Positions 8,847 through 27,480 of a stretch of 64,000 nt of DNA are shown here, in pieces. The position numbers and the translations under genes were made by a program. The DNA is from Theobroma cacao (lineage: Eukaryota > Streptophyta > Magnoliopsida > Malvales > Malvaceae), in contig NC_030856.1 of assembly GCF_000208745.1 (NCBI RefSeq), positions 8,693,367 to 8,757,366 of the forward strand, in the 5' to 3' direction. Positions within the stretch are counted from its first letter, which is position 1. Each line of letters starts with the position of its first letter. Below the pieces are notes generated by a model. That model saw nothing but the letters and a program-made list of their open reading frames with translations. It ran no database searches and had not been told where the DNA came from.

Positions 8847-9524
8847 CTTTTCTTCAAGTCCTTCTTAAATTGTTTGTATAGTGTTCTGTTGCATAAAAAC
8901 TCTATAAGAATTTGATAATCTTGTCATATTTCGATAAATATTAAGTGAATTAATTTTGTCAATTCACAATACAATCAATTATTAATTTTTATTATATTTT
9001 TTAAATTTATATGTTGATAACTTTTTCGTATTTTTTGAGTTTATAAATTGATAACTTTTTATGCCCTATAAATTAAAATGAATAAAACTTTAAAAAAATA
9101 ACATAGATGCACGTGTTGAAATCATTCCTTAACATTTTCGATTTTATAATCTTGTGTTGCAATAGATAAATGTTTACCAGAGTTCTCCACAGCCTAGGTT
9201 ATCGACCCAAGCTCGAGGCTTGATCTTATTCACGTGGAGTCTAACCCGATTTGATAAGATTGTTTGTTAATAAATAATATATTTTATTTTATCCAAAACC
9301 TAGAATCCTGGAATAATATTGTGTATCATCAGACAAGACAAGCATTTTTTGTTTTTTATGAATTTTGTACCAGGTTTGTTTATTTCCGAACAGCCAGGGT
9401 CGGACATGGCCCTAGGACTTTTCGAAAGCCAGGGGAGGCCATGGCCCCACTTGGATGGGATCCACAAATCATGAAAAATAAGAAGAAGAGCTCTGAAATT
9501 CATGCAGCAGGTGGCAGTTGGAAA
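8847..9524. other. Spacer, no gene seen
   Basis: AT-rich to about 9150. Then a less AT-rich part with CAGGGTCGGACATGGCCC (about 9395) that faintly recalls hAT termini but has no partner end. No coding family recognised. Confidence 0.5.
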
Positions 9525-10060
9525 TAACATATTCAATCATATTTCATCACAAAAATCAGTGAAATTCCTCTATAATTTATTTCTTAATTAAATTATCAAA
9601 GCCCCAAACCAAGGATCAAATGCATCATCATTGAATCCCGACTCGAATCAGCTCACTGGAAATGATCAAGAAAGGATAAAATCTTATAGACTTGTATGGC
9701 TGACAGTAAAAATGATTTTATGTAATAATTTCTTGCAGAACAGTTCTCCCAACAAAACAATAAATGGTATTAGCATCTTTGGAGAATGGTTATGTTAGCT
9801 TGTTTGCTCTCTTTCCAGGGCTTAGCCCTCCATTGTACCGAAGAAAAAATTATCCATGAACCACAACAAAGTCCAATAAGACAAACTGGATGGGAATATT
9901 CATTACTCGTTTTGAAATCTGAGGTTATTGGATACAGGCAGATCCCCAAGTTTTTTTCTTTGATGCTTATTTTATGACTCATATATTTGCCAATATTAAT
10001 GTAATTTATCCTAAATATACCCATTTAAATCTTGAGTATCAATCTACTTACAATTCCGTC
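9525..10060. repeat. Local duplication, block A copy 2 and unit U copy 3
   Basis: Paralogue of 7545-7830 followed by the left half of unit U. From 9868 the sequence is also shared with 2533 onward. This block directly abuts the 3' side of the MAP kinase gene and is the donor-like context for the orphan exon copy. Confidence 0.7.
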
Positions 10061-10269
10061 AGGCCTAGTCTCCTGAAAATTGAAGGCAGTTTATTCACTT
10101 ATAAAATTCAATGATGCAGCAGCACATAATTACAGGGCATAAATTAGATATCGGAAAAGAACACCTGAGACCCCATCCTCCCTTGACAAGAAACCCCCAG
10201 AGCTACTCTAACCTCACTTTGATATAGACCGTTCTAGCAGTCAACCACACACCATGGAACCAACCCTAG

Positions 10270-15601
<5,332 letters not shown>

Positions 15602-15975
15602 CTTTCTCCTACCCAAATAAAAACACCAAAAAGATCTCTCTTTTTTTTCTGTTTTTTTCGCTTCTTTTTCTAGTTCTCCCTCAATAAACAAAAAGACCCA
15701 GAAACAGAAACAACAAGAAAGGAATTATCTCGGTAGCCAAACACAAGCAGACTATAACGAGAAATTTATCCGCATTATCTCCCCAAGAAGACCCTACTTC
15801 TTATCACCAACCACGCAAAGCAAAAGCTTCCTTACCCTTCTTTAAATCAAAGTTTTATAAGTTCCTGAATTCTGGGTCTTTTGAAAAATATGTAAGATCT
15901 GGGAGATCAAGTAAAAAGAGAGCTCAAATGGGCTTTCTTTGGATCTTTAGGAAAGAGAGGAAAATCAGTGGTGAA
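15602..15975 (-). promoter_or_regulatory. MAPK 5' untranslated and promoter-proximal region
   Basis: Upstream of the MAPK start the sequence is less AT-rich and has C/T-rich tracts on the minus strand, as plant 5' leaders often do. It contains an in-frame upstream ATG at 15689-15691 with no stop before the accepted start. I could not fix a TATA box or transcription start. Confidence 0.4.
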
Positions 15976-17618
15976 TGGAATATAACAATGGGTTTTTTTT
16001 TTTGTTTCCTTATTTGAAGTTTATTTTTATATTGGAAATAATTTCCAATCCACTGATTTTAATGTTATATATTTTTTCTGCCGGTTCCTTGGTGGGTTGG
16101 TACTTTGTATACGTACGGCAACTAGTTTTTCACATATGTATACGGCAATGGCCGTAGATTGTAATTTTGTTTAACTCTATGCCCCTTTCTAAAAGTTGGT
16201 TTGAATTTTCCACTTATTCATAGATTCAACGTAATTACACTAACAAATAATTATCCAATCAAAATGGAGCTCTCCAATTAATTTCGCATATTTTAATACT
16301 CGACTCAAAAGATTTTGTGCGCTTAATTAAAATTTTAAAATTATTTTATGTAGAGAGATGATAGTTAACCATAATACCTTATCAAGACGTAATGTTTAAA
16401 TTTAAATTATTAAAATTATTGTTTTTTTTTGTATTTATCTTCATATTCTAGTGTGTAATTAGCTTCTATTTAGCAATAACTTAAACTCCGAATCAGTTGA
16501 TATTTTGTTTATTTCTCTTTTTATTATTATTTTATTATTTTTTATTTAATATTTATCATCACGGGCGTTGTATGAGAATATTTATTTTTTAATCATTATT
16601 ATATATATTAATAAAAATATTTTTTAAGTATAAATTTTGAATATAAATAATTTGTTTTTTATTATTGATCAATATAAATTATTCACTACTATCAAATATA
16701 CAATTTTAGTTAAAGTAATTCAATAGCATTAGAATTCTTATTTACAAATTGAATAGAGTTTATTAATGTTTATAATATAAAATACTTAAAATAAAAATTC
16801 GAAAATAAAATTAAACCGTATTCCATTTAGTAGGTGTGCCTACTTCTTGATTTGAATTTCAATTCTTGTATAATACTATTATGTATGATTATAAAAATTA
16901 TTTATATAAAAACGTAAAAATTATTGGTCAAAACTACCTTTCCTTAAGCTTAAGTCAATTTTTAGATATAACGTTCAAGGATAAAAGAAAAATATATAAA
17001 AGAATTTATCATCCAATTCTATTGGATTAAAAATATTCCTCCATTTTTTGGAGAGGATTGAGTCATATTATCCTAGAAGGATGACTAATCCTCTTACTTT
17101 GTATAGCCCACCCATGTTTACCGTGTTAACCCATTTGTATTTTTTAATTCCTTGGCTGCCAAACTGAGAACAGCATTAAGGTCAAAGAGTTACGACCAGA
17201 ACAGTAAGGTTAGAAAAAGGGTTACTGTTTATGATTCACCGGACCCTTTCCAGGAATATTCTTGGACCAAGGAATCGAAGGGGAAAAGAATTGGAACAAT
17301 GATGGAAAGGGGAGAGAGGCTTATCTAGTTAACCTGCTCAATTTGAATTGGAACAGTAATGGAAAATCAGAACTTAATTGTCAAAGATATAGGTTTTGTT
17401 CCTTCTGCAGCTTTGACAAGAAACAAGTTGGAAGAATACACATAATTAGGTACAAAACTACAATTAGAATGGATGGGACGTCATGATCCTCAGCAGTAAG
17501 AGGGTTGTATCTTTCAATGTGCCCCATGCATGGTCAGGGAGCCTCTACCAATTAAGATATCCATATAAAATGACAGTAACATTATAGAAACTCCATGGAG
17601 GTTCAATAACATCTTTCC
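15976..17618. other. AT-rich intergenic spacer
   Basis: Mostly AT-rich. Around 16690-16790 it carries a repeat also seen at 27300-27480, 41580-41700 and 53940-54010 (core ACAAATTGAATA followed by TTATTAA). At 17160-17500 base composition is more balanced, but the open frame there matches nothing I know. Confidence 0.5.
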
Positions 17619-17668
<50 letters not shown>

Positions 17669-17669
17669 G
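17619..17669. repeat. (AT)n(AG)n microsatellite
   Basis: A compound run of about 13 AT followed by about 12 AG dinucleotides. Confidence 0.9.
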
Positions 17670-18033
17670 TTAAGTAGGTATTAATTAAGAAATAAAAAAA
17701 CTAATTAGAAGCCAACTTTATGTTTAAATAGAAATTTAAGGATAGAGAAAAGTTAAAAGGAAATTAGGTTTATAAAGGATGGAGTCCTTCATAAATAAAG
17801 ATAGTGCATGTTGCATTAGAAAAAGTCATAGCTAGGAAGTGGGAGGTGGGGGTGCATGGGAATTGCTTTCTGCTCTATATAAAACTATGCATGGGATGGA
17901 AGTCAAACCTGGAGCCAAGTTTAGGGGACCAAACAAAACTACATTAGCATGTAATTAAAAGATAAAATATTTTCATTATGATACAACAATGAGAGATACT
18001 AAAGTTTAGGTGTGTGAAAAAAAATAAAAGTTG
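17670..18033. other. Spacer, no gene seen
   Basis: No open frame of note. CTCTATATAAAAC at about 17873-17885 is a good TATA-like string on the plus strand, but no gene follows it. Confidence 0.45.
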
Positions 18034-19102
18034 CGTTTGGTATATTGCTGAAAATATGATTATTGAGAATGTGATTGTTGGGAATATAAGTTTGCAGCAT
18101 TTGATATAATAAGAGAAAGTAATGATTGCACAGAATGTAATTGCTGAAAAGATTATATTATAGTGATTGATTTGTAAACATTTTACTGAAAATGTAATGT
18201 AAATTGACAAAATTATCCTTAAATATAAAAAACATATAAGTTGAATAAATTTATAATTTTTAATATAAAACTTTACTTTTCAATTTTAAGCAATTAAAAT
18301 AATAAATAATAACATTAAAAAAATAACATAATATTTTTATATTAATTATATAAATATTAAAATATATAAAATTACTAAATATTTTTTTCACCTTAAACTT
18401 ATAAAAATTAAAAATAAAAAATATTATCCAAAGAAAAATCTATTGATAGATAAAAAATTTTATTGATAGATCATATTATCTATCGATAGATTATACTATC
18501 TATCAATAGATAAATAACAGGTGTCAAAAGTTTGAACCTAATCTATAGATAGATATTCAATTTTAAGCGTTATTTACGTTTGCGCCAAACATTTTTCCCT
18601 CTCAAATCTTCTTAATTCCTTAGTAAATTTTTTCGATTCTAAATCATGTAAATGTTTCTCTCTCAATTTTCGATATTAAAAGCATAAATTTTTCTCAAAA
18701 CACTTTCAAATTTCTTGAAAATCTAAATTAAGTTTTTATAATCTAAATTAAGATTTCATAAAACTCAAAATCTCAATTTCTCTAATTTTTAGATTTGGTG
18801 GTGAAATTTGACTAAAATATGCTGGTGACAGGCTACCTGGCATGTGGACAGTAAGAAGAACGAGAAGAAGGCAAGGTGAGAAGAAGGAGAAAAAGGTGAG
18901 AAGAAAGAAGGAGACGAAGGTAGGAAAGAAAGAAGTGAAGACGGCAAGGAGAAGAAGAGAAGGTCAATTTGTAAAAGAAAATGTGTAACTTTTCCTCTGC
19001 AAAAGAAAAGTTACTTTCCCTCCCTGACATTCCCTTCTCTCATTTGTAGTGTGATTACAATTGTAAGCATATTACATTCTTTTTCTACCAACCAAATGCT
19101 AC
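18034..19102. mobile_element. Possible MITE-type DNA transposon
   Basis: The left end GCGTTTGGTATATTG and the right end, which on the other strand reads GCATTTGGTTGGTAG, form imperfect terminal inverted repeats about 1.07 kb apart. Similar words continue inward (AATATGATTATTG; AATGTAATATG). No transposase is present; the interior is AT-rich with an AAGAAGGAGA-rich block at 18850-18970. A target-site duplication is not clear, so the ends are tentative. Confidence 0.4.
18439..18510. repeat. Nested palindrome cluster
   Basis: TCTATTGATAGATA (18439-18452) and TATCTATCAATAGA (18497-18510) are perfect 14-bp inverted repeats. Between them lies the perfect 12-bp palindrome TCTATCGATAGA (18479-18490). 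Related words continue to about 18555. The segment could form a hairpin or cruciform. Confidence 0.85.
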
Positions 19103-20849
19103 CAAGTGATTGTAGCCATTTAAATTGTATGAAATGTCTTTCCCTTACACCATAGCAAACGCTCTCAAAATTTTATATAAATGCATCGAGCATATAAAAA
19201 GTATATTTGAAAAGTCAAATACTGATATTTAATTACATTTACTCAAAATTGAGGACAAATGAATGGTCAATTTTTTTCCTCGAAATATGCAACCATTATC
19301 TTTGTCACTCATCACAAGATAAAATTATTAGTCTTAAATTAATTCAAAAACTAGTAAAGTTACATTAATTGCAGTATCATAGCTACGAAATAAATTAATA
19401 AAATTAGTTATCAAATTGAATAGGTATTAAATATACCAATATAAGGTTTTCAAATTTGAAAATTAATTTAATAAAAAATTTTCTAATTGTCACAAATCTA
19501 ATTATATCAGTAAAAAATAAGATAAATCTTAAATTTATAAGAAAAGGTTATTTTATTTAATAGATATATTTTTTGAGTTAAAAGTATGGTTTTGTAGTAT
19601 AATATTGTAACTAACTAGGGTTTTTGATCTTCTTATTTCAGTTTCGTTCTTATTTTATTTTTTTCAGCAAAAAAAAAAGTCATTGAAATTATTTCATATA
19701 TGTTTAATTTTGCAATTTCGGAATAATAAATGATAAATGAAATTAAAAACATTTATATTATATAATGCGCTAACTGTAGAGAATATTACTAGATGTAATT
19801 GCATTTGTATATTATTACTCTTATTATAAAATTTTTGAGAAAAGGTCACATCATCTAGAAGCTTCAAACAATGGAAGTTTTAAAATTGAGGAACCAAATT
19901 TGTCTCGTCCCCACCGAATTTCTGTTGTCTCTTTCTCCCATCTTAATCGAACGCATACGTGACACCATTCTTAATCTAAATTTATTTACACACTTAAATA
20001 TTTAATTTAATAATAAATATATACCCTATTGAAATTAGGTAACATTTATGTCACAGGCCTATTACATTCTTCCAAAAAATTAATTTGATAGAGTGTACAA
20101 CGTCACTGTTTATAAGTTTATCAGAATTTTCCTATTTGTTTAATGTGAGTTTTTTAAATGCATCTTGCTTACTTTCTAAAACGCTTAAGTGTGACATCCT
20201 TGATGTCATGTTATTTTAAATTTATATTTTATAAAATTTAATTAATCATATTGTTTAAAATGATAACGATGAAAATTAAAAGAATTGATCATATAAAATT
20301 AATTGTGATAATTTAAACAAAAAAAAGTAAACATAATCAAAAGAATTTAAATAAATTCTTATTCTTTTCTTGTATTTAATTAAATTTTTATATTTATTAT
20401 TTTAAACCAAATAAGTTTTTAAAATTAATAATTTACTAATTATTATAAGTTAATACATCATTTGTTATTTTATATTTATGTGACGCTAATGTGAAAAGTA
20501 AAAATTTTCATATGCCTATATTATTATGACATAAAAACATATCATATAATCATTCATTACGACATGTCAATATGTCATATTAATACCACATGATATAAAA
20601 TGATAAGTAATATTTTTAATTAATTATAAATATCTAAATATTAAAAATTAATTAAAAGTAAAAAAAATTATTTAAATTTTTTAAAATAATTTAAATTTTT
20701 TTTATAATATTATGTCAAAGAAAGTAATATTTAAGATATGTAGGGCCACTGGTTCTCATGTCTTGTCCAAATCACCTCCAATTATACCCACATGTTGAAA
20801 GTTTTGATGCCCAACCAAAACGAACAAATAAACAAATAAAAGAGTTTCT
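19103..20849. other. AT-rich intergenic spacer
   Basis: Very AT-rich. At 20380-20620 it shares phrases (ATGACATGT, ATATGTCATATT and long TTTAATT runs) with 46380-46620, a diffuse repeat family. I see no gene. Confidence 0.5.
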
Positions 20850-21008
20850 ATGTGGTTTTCTCTTTCTTTTTCTTTTCCTTTTCCTTTACTAGCTTTTCTT
20901 GTTTACATAAATTTAGTAACTTTCTTTCAAGGTAATGGAAGTAAAGCATCAGAATGGGTTCAGCTGTCCAGGTCATGGAACTTCTTTAAGGCAAGCATGG
21001 CTTTTCCA

Positions 21009-21467
21009 TCATGGAGAGGCAGGAAAGGTAGGAGGAAGCTCCTGTCTTTTAGCACATGATGTACAACAAGCTATCTTCTTCTGAAATGATACTATATGTT
21101 TTAGTTCTCTTTCTACATGGCAAGGAGCAACTGGCACACATTCAATTATACCATAATATTCCATAGGTTTTTTATTATGAGTTGCAATAATCCAAGCCAT
21201 ATGAAACAATTGCAATAATAATAAAATGGTTACAAATCCCAAAGATAATTCAAATGGTGGGTTGCCATAAACAATGATTTTGGAGGAAAATCCTCTGAAC
21301 TGGATATAAAGTTGCTTTGCTTTGTAGATTTCAATGGGGGTGTCCCATTGTCCTGTACAAATCACTATGAACATTATTGGTTGCAGGGAATTATTTGTAT
21401 GATGGACCACTTGGAAGTTTGCCTGCTTTGGAGGGGCATCGTAGTTCTTCTCAACCTTAGTAGCCAT
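21009..21467 (-). CDS. Unrecognised 152-codon open frame with one membrane-like segment
   Basis: An uninterrupted frame of 152 codons in an otherwise stop-rich AT-rich region. The product starts MATKVEKNYDAPPKQ, has one hydrophobic stretch at about residues 75-93 (LGFVTILLLLQLFHMAWII), and has a Cys-rich end (ACCTSCAKR). I do not recognise a family. No TATA box or splice evidence supports it, and the frame could be chance or a gene relic. The plus strand of the same region also holds a short frame (20936 onward), so even the strand is uncertain. Confidence 0.25.
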   Translation of the reverse strand: MATKVEKNYDAPPKQANFQVVHHTNNSLQPIMFIVICTGQWDTPIEIYKAKQLYIQFRGFSSKIIVYGNPPFELSLGFVTILLLLQLFHMAWIIATHNKKPMEYYGIIECVPVAPCHVERELKHIVSFQKKIACCTSCAKRQELPPTFPASP

Positions 21468-21499
21468 AGATATTTCCTTGCTTACTTTCCAACTGGTTA

Positions 21500-24357
21500 G
21501 AGAACATTAAATATTCTGTCCTTTACAAGCCTTGAACATAAAAGCATATTCTTTATTTTTTTTAAAAGTGGTGAAAATAAAATTGAAGGAAAAAATTTAG
21601 GTAGAGTTTGTTTTTTTTTTAAAGGTAGGTAGAGTTTTTTAAAGTGAAGTTCATAATATCTCTTGCGCGTTAAAAATAATTAATTAAAAATTCAATTTGA
21701 GAAAGCTGCATAAGTGACTTGTAATATCAGATCTTACGAGATTGTGGTTCATTTGGTTTTTTTTCTTTTAATCAAGAAAAAGAAAATAAATTTGAGTATT
21801 AAAATCGATAAATTGATAAAATAAAATTATTAAATGAATAATATGTAAAATAAAATAACTTGTCGAAAGAATAACATTCATACAAAAAGCTTGACATTTG
21901 TTGTTTATGATTTCAATTAAAATAATTATTTCTAGATAGGAAAAATGTTTTGTAGGTTAAGTTGTTTAAACTAAATATGTTATTACGATAAAAAGAAAAA
22001 GGGGAAGGGCCAGATCAGAGAAAGTTGAAGCCAATCAAAACCATGTGTCTCCAAAGTATTCAAGAAAGACAAACGAATGTCTTGAGGGATGGATTGGCTC
22101 TTTGTTGTCTTTGAATATCTAAACCACTTTAAGCCAATCATTTTGCCCTCGAAGAATGGTCATCAATTTCGTCTTCTCAAAACCTTTTTTCTCTTGCCAT
22201 CAATGTATAACAACCACAGCTACAAGCTAGTCCACGAATCATGTCTCAGGAATCGCCATCCAGAGGTCGATGTAGGTGACGGTTGTTGGATGTTGGAAGA
22301 AAGTTTAGGCATGCTTTTGGACCCAATTTTGGTGGGTCGTAGCCCATGGACTTGAATTGCAATCCATTTTGCTTTTGCATATGTTTATTTTTATCGAATT
22401 CTCTCATTACAATAAACACATTTGCAGGTTCAGCTTGCAATTCGCAAAATTTTTAAGTTAAAATCTCAGCGTAGAGATAATGGTTTTTGATCAATACCTT
22501 TTGATGCACCCGTCAATTACATGATTAATATATTTGCACAACTGAATTATAAATTTTACATGATAAGTGATGCACTGAAAAATATTAATAAGAAAAGGTA
22601 AGAAAATGAAGTTGAATTCGAAATTCGCAATTGTTTTATTAGGATTATATATGTTTGATTAAGAAAAAAAATTTGAATCTTTGTCATTAAATAAGAAATT
22701 ATGTATTAATTATTGAATTAAATACTCGAATATTATATATATATGTATGTATAAGAGAAAAACAAAAATAAAATCTGCCTTTTTAGTTTGTTTAGATTCT
22801 GAGTTTGGAATTTAAAATCTAACTTTGTTATTTTTTTGATGCAAGAAGGATAAAATGGTCATAAAACTGACATCATGTCACTGAAATAAAAACAACTAAC
22901 ATAAAATTTATGTGTTTAATTATATATATTATTTTAAGATAGAGTATCCATTTTCCATATTAATGGATTTAAAGTGAATTATAATCAAATTCTAAGGGGA
23001 CCAAGATAATTTATCTTCAATCTTAATATAATGGATTTCATGCGCAGACCTTTTCATAGTCTGACACATGTATTTATCTTTTAGTATTTTCAGAGATATA
23101 TCTTGGGGCAAACCGCCTGTGTTTCCAGCTTCCCTCTCCCTACCTTCAGTTTCCCTCTATCATCTGCTTCTGGTACCTCACCTTGGATTTTCGCTTGCCT
23201 TAATGCCTTTTGCTTTTACTTTTCTTTGATCGGTCGAATCTACTCTCGATTTCGTTTGCCTACTCTTCGATTCTTGCTTGTTAAAGTTAAAAAGCGTGTG
23301 TTGTTAATTAAGTTTAATGGGTCAGCCTTGTTAGTTTCATTGGAGCCCAAATATGGCAATTAAGGAGCCTCGTTGTGGCCTTGTTGAAGCTTTTGGCATT
23401 GGGTTAGCCTAGACAAGGACAACATTTACCATAAGAAATTTTTTTAAAAGCTAATTTTATTAACACAAAATTATCATATCATCCGAAGTCTTTATCTATT
23501 TGCTAAAGACTTTTGCTAATATAAAACATCTGGTTTGTGCAAAGGGATAATAAAATTTTTATGCTTGTTGATTTCTTTAAGTTTTGGCTGTTTCTATGTA
23601 CAGCACAGGTCTTTAAGAGAAGAGTAAGGAGTTTTTTTTTTTTAATTTCGTTTAGCTCTGTTAGGAAAGGAAATTGCAAATGAACTTGTGATGCCGTTTC
23701 ATAAGAATGCACTTTAAGTTGATAATAAGAATTGCCATGAGAAGTTGCTAATTTTGAGCTACTCTAACTTGCTACCCCATGGCAAATTGATGGACCATTA
23801 GAATTGCCATAAAAATGCGCCGTCAAAACAAGTTGTCATCATTGATGATAAGAAAGCAAAGCACTAACTTTGATTGAATGACATAAGGCTGCTCCTGTTT
23901 TAGTGAACAGAGATCTGCGATGCAGAAGTGAAAAAGAAAGGAAAAGACTGCCTGGAATCATTTGGCTTCCTTTGCCTTTCATTGTTCTCTCATTTATAGA
24001 ATACAGAATTGCCTAGTTTCAATCCTCTTTTTTTGTTAGAGACTCGATTTCAATCCAAATCAATCAAAATTCAAAGTAAAAAGTAATATTAAAATTTCAT
24101 TATATGGAGATATACTGTGATAAAGGGTGTGTAAATGAGTTGGATTAATTGTGACATTAGATAAGAAAAAGAGGGATGATGCTAGATAAGTTGGCGTAAG
24201 AGTGATGCAAATTGATTGACTATTGCCATGGGTGAGGAATGTGAGGATGAGAGGGTTAGTGTAGACAATGAGTTGGGAGAGATAAAATCATACAATGAAA
24301 AAGGTAATGGTAAATAGTTCTAAAAAATTTATAAAAAGACAATAATAAACATAATGA
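21500..24357. other. AT-rich intergenic spacer
   Basis: Mainly AT-rich. At 22640-22735 there is a decayed SINE-like stretch (minus strand, AAATTTGAATCTTTG and ATACTCGAATAT). Between 22090 and 22440 and between 23100 and 23400 the DNA is less AT-rich and has open frames on one or both strands, but no known domain. I would not call genes there. Confidence 0.5.
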
Positions 24358-24445
24358 TGCATCCAAGCATTTGGTTGATGTATAATCTTTTTACCTAAAG
24401 AGTAGAGTTTGAATTTCTCTCTTACAATTATAAAAAAAAATAAAT
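24358..24445 (+). mobile_element. Short tRNA-like SINE, copy d
   Basis: 88 bp on the plus strand flanked by ATAATGA at 24351-24357 and 24446-24452. It carries the A-box region TTTGGTTGATG, the linker CTAAAGAGTAGAG, the B-box-like GAGTTTGAATTTC and a terminal A run. Same layout as copies a, b and e. Confidence 0.7.
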
Positions 24446-25999
24446 ATAATGACATGAAAAGTAAATAACGTCAATTTCAACTTTTATATAACAACGATCT
24501 TTCTTATTTTGTTAAATCTGATAAATAATTACATGTCAAAATATTTACATATTGCACAAGTTCAATATTCTTGTGAAATCATGTAAATACAATAATTGAT
24601 GTGTCAACATTTAATTGGACTAACCATAAAAGATAATCAAATTAATGAAAATTTTTAACATAGTGTTGAGAAAATAAATTGAAGCTTTTAGAACATTGAC
24701 ACCACAATGACAACACCCAAAACTTGAAAGATGAGCTCATGTAAAATTTACCTTACAAAATTTAATTTTGTAAAAGGTGACAGCTTTGTGCCTAAGAAAG
24801 CCAACGGTGAGAGAAGAGAATAATCTACTTTTTCAGAGTAGTATGATTATGCTTTAATCTTTTCATTTCAAACTTTTGAAAGGTTATTAAATAGTCGGCA
24901 AAATCTTTGAGAGATAAGTATAAAGGATGGACTCCATATGTCAATTCTCCTTAAAAGCAATATGGTGGGAAATATATATGAAATGAGGATTTCCTTTGTC
25001 TTTCTCTCTTTTTCCTTCATTTAACTTTAATTGGGTCAGCAAGTCTTTTCTCTTTGCTCTTGTAATTCCATAAAGTTGTATATTTCGGAGCCAACCATCA
25101 ATCTATTTGGTTTACTTTGTTGTTTCTTATTTCATATTTATAAGGGCCAATCATCTAAACTAAATAGTACTTGAGTGATCTCTATTGTAGGTCCATAAAT
25201 GGTTTGACTCCCTTTCATTGTTTCTTTTTACATACTTTTCAATGTAGCTGTAATCATCTTATTCATGTGTATGGAATCCTCAATTTTGGATAAATTTTAT
25301 ACATCTGAACAATGGTGATGAATGTATTTAAAAACAAATGATGATAACAAATAATAAAAAGGAGCAAAACTCATTAAATAGAATCATAAACAAAAAATTT
25401 AGTGAGTAAGATTATTATAGCTTATTACACGATTCAATTAAAAGAAAAACGGAATTGTAGTTCGATACAAAATTAGACTAAAATTATTATATACTATTCA
25501 TATGTTAATTAAAATTTAATATAGTTATTGTACTCATCTCTTTTGAAAGAATAAAGTTCAAGATTCGAATTCATACTCTTTCTTATATGTATCCAAAAAA
25601 AAATTATTTATTACCGACACAAAAACTTATACAATTTATAGTTCCATTGGATCGTTATCGAAAAGTACTAACTAACAGAGATGATTTTTGAGGAGTTAAC
25701 AGGTCAAATCTATGTACCAATAATATCTTTTGATGTTTACCGACGTGCGGTGATGTGGGATTTGTGTGAATTAGAACAAAGATTCTCACGCACAAACAAT
25801 GAAGCTCCAATCTTCTAATCTTAGTCCATTTCAATAATTGAGAGAGGCACATTGTTTCACTACAATTATTGCTATCACTCTCAGCTCGCCACAGTCGACA
25901 AGGACTTAATTTGACAATTGCCACCTTTTTAAGCTGGAAAACAATTTTATAACTTATAGAAACTTATAAAAATTTAATAAATTGACTTATAGCAAATTC

Positions 26000-26310
26000 A
26001 TTCATCAAATTATGCAATTAATCTCTATACGATCTATAAAAAATGTGAATTTGGTCTTTATATAATAATTTATATAAATTAAATTTTTATATTTTTTTAA
26101 TTTATAAATTTAAATCTAAATTTTAATTAATTTTGTTAAATTTTCACTGTTAAATATATTGACTTGATGTTTTGATCAAATTGAGATGATATTGATTGAA
26201 ATGATATGATATTTTCTTACTGATTTGACATTGACTATAAGTTGATATAACATTTATCATGCTGACGTGATATTGACTGTGTTGATAGTAATTTTTATTC
26301 ATTTTAAAAA
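26000..26310 (+). repeat. Dispersed AT-rich repeat, copy 1
   Basis: Shares the order of phrases ATGCAATTAAT / ATAATTTATATAAATTAAAT / TTAAATATATTGA and a series of TGACAT and TGATAT words with 32995-33245 and, in reverse, 35830-36165. It looks like an old non-autonomous element. Ends not defined. Confidence 0.5.
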
Positions 26311-27299
26311 TCTAAAAGACATAGTGAAATAATTATTCGGAAGAGAGTCACAAATTCTAATTCATGCATTACTATAAATCAATTACCGGTAATGATTAAT
26401 ATTATTTTCACTTAGTTTTGTACTACCATATTTAATGGTGAAAATTTAATAATGTTAAGATTAAAATTAAAATTAATAAATATAAAATATAAAATTCAAT
26501 TTACACAAATTGTTATTCAAAAATTAAATTCATATTTTTTTATAAAGTACATAAATAATTACATAATTTGATCCAAACTCATAATATGGTTCTAAGGGTT
26601 TCATTGTGGTAATCAGTATGGGCCCTCCATAATTTATCACATCGAAGACACATTTTTTTGAAATTGACTTATCAAAGTAATAAGAGAAGCATTTTCCAAG
26701 AACATAAATAGTGAAAGTCATAAGTCGAAAAGTAAATATGCAGCTTTCCTTTTTTAACTTTACTAAAGTATGTTTGAAATTATTGCCTAATATTGACTGA
26801 TTTGTTTTACTTTTGAAAGCAAATGGACATGTTCTGCATGTGAGTTAACACTGTTCCTAGGTATAGCCCGCATCCATAATTTAAGAATAAGTTAATATTT
26901 GATACACTATGGACGCATAAATATTAATAGAATAAATCATGTCATTACATATTTATTTATTTATTTTTGAGTAATTTTGTATAAATTATTGATCTCGTAT
27001 TTGTACTTCATCTACTTAATTATTGGTTATGATTTCAATTTTAGTTTTGCTTTAACTGTATTTAATTTAGAATTTCACTAACTTTACCTAAAGAATTTTA
27101 CTTAATTAATTTTTCTTATTTTTAGAAGAGACTAGTATTTATTGTCATATATGTTGCTAGTAAAGACTTTTTTTTTTAAAAAAAAATTATTTTTAAATAA
27201 CAATTATATATAAAAGACAATTAAGGTTTCAATTATATATAATTGACACTTTATAATATTAATCTATGAATTATTCAATATTATTAGAATCAAGAAAAA

Positions 27300-27480
27300 A
27301 CAATTTCTTAATGAAAGTCATTTAATGCAATTAGAATTTTTATTTACAAATTGAATAAATCTTATTAACATGTATAACAAAAAAATATTCTTAATGAAAG
27401 TCACTTGATGCAATTAAAATTCTTATACATTTACAAATTAGATAAATCCTACTAATATTAACAATAAAAAATTTTAAATG
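27300..27480 (+). repeat. Imperfect tandem pair of ~85-bp units
   Basis: CTTAATGAAAGTCATTTAATG and CTTAATGAAAGTCACTTGATG begin two consecutive units that each continue with an AATT(A)AA core, ACAAATT and ATAAATCTTATTAA-like sequence. Single relatives occur near 16730, 41640 and 53960. Confidence 0.6.

Noticed and set aside
9370..9530. Possible hAT terminus CAGGGTCGGACATGGCCC
   Set aside because: No matching right end and no target-site duplication found; too weak to call an element.
22089..22440. Overlapping open frames on both strands
   Set aside because: No domain recognised on either strand and no promoter or intron signals.
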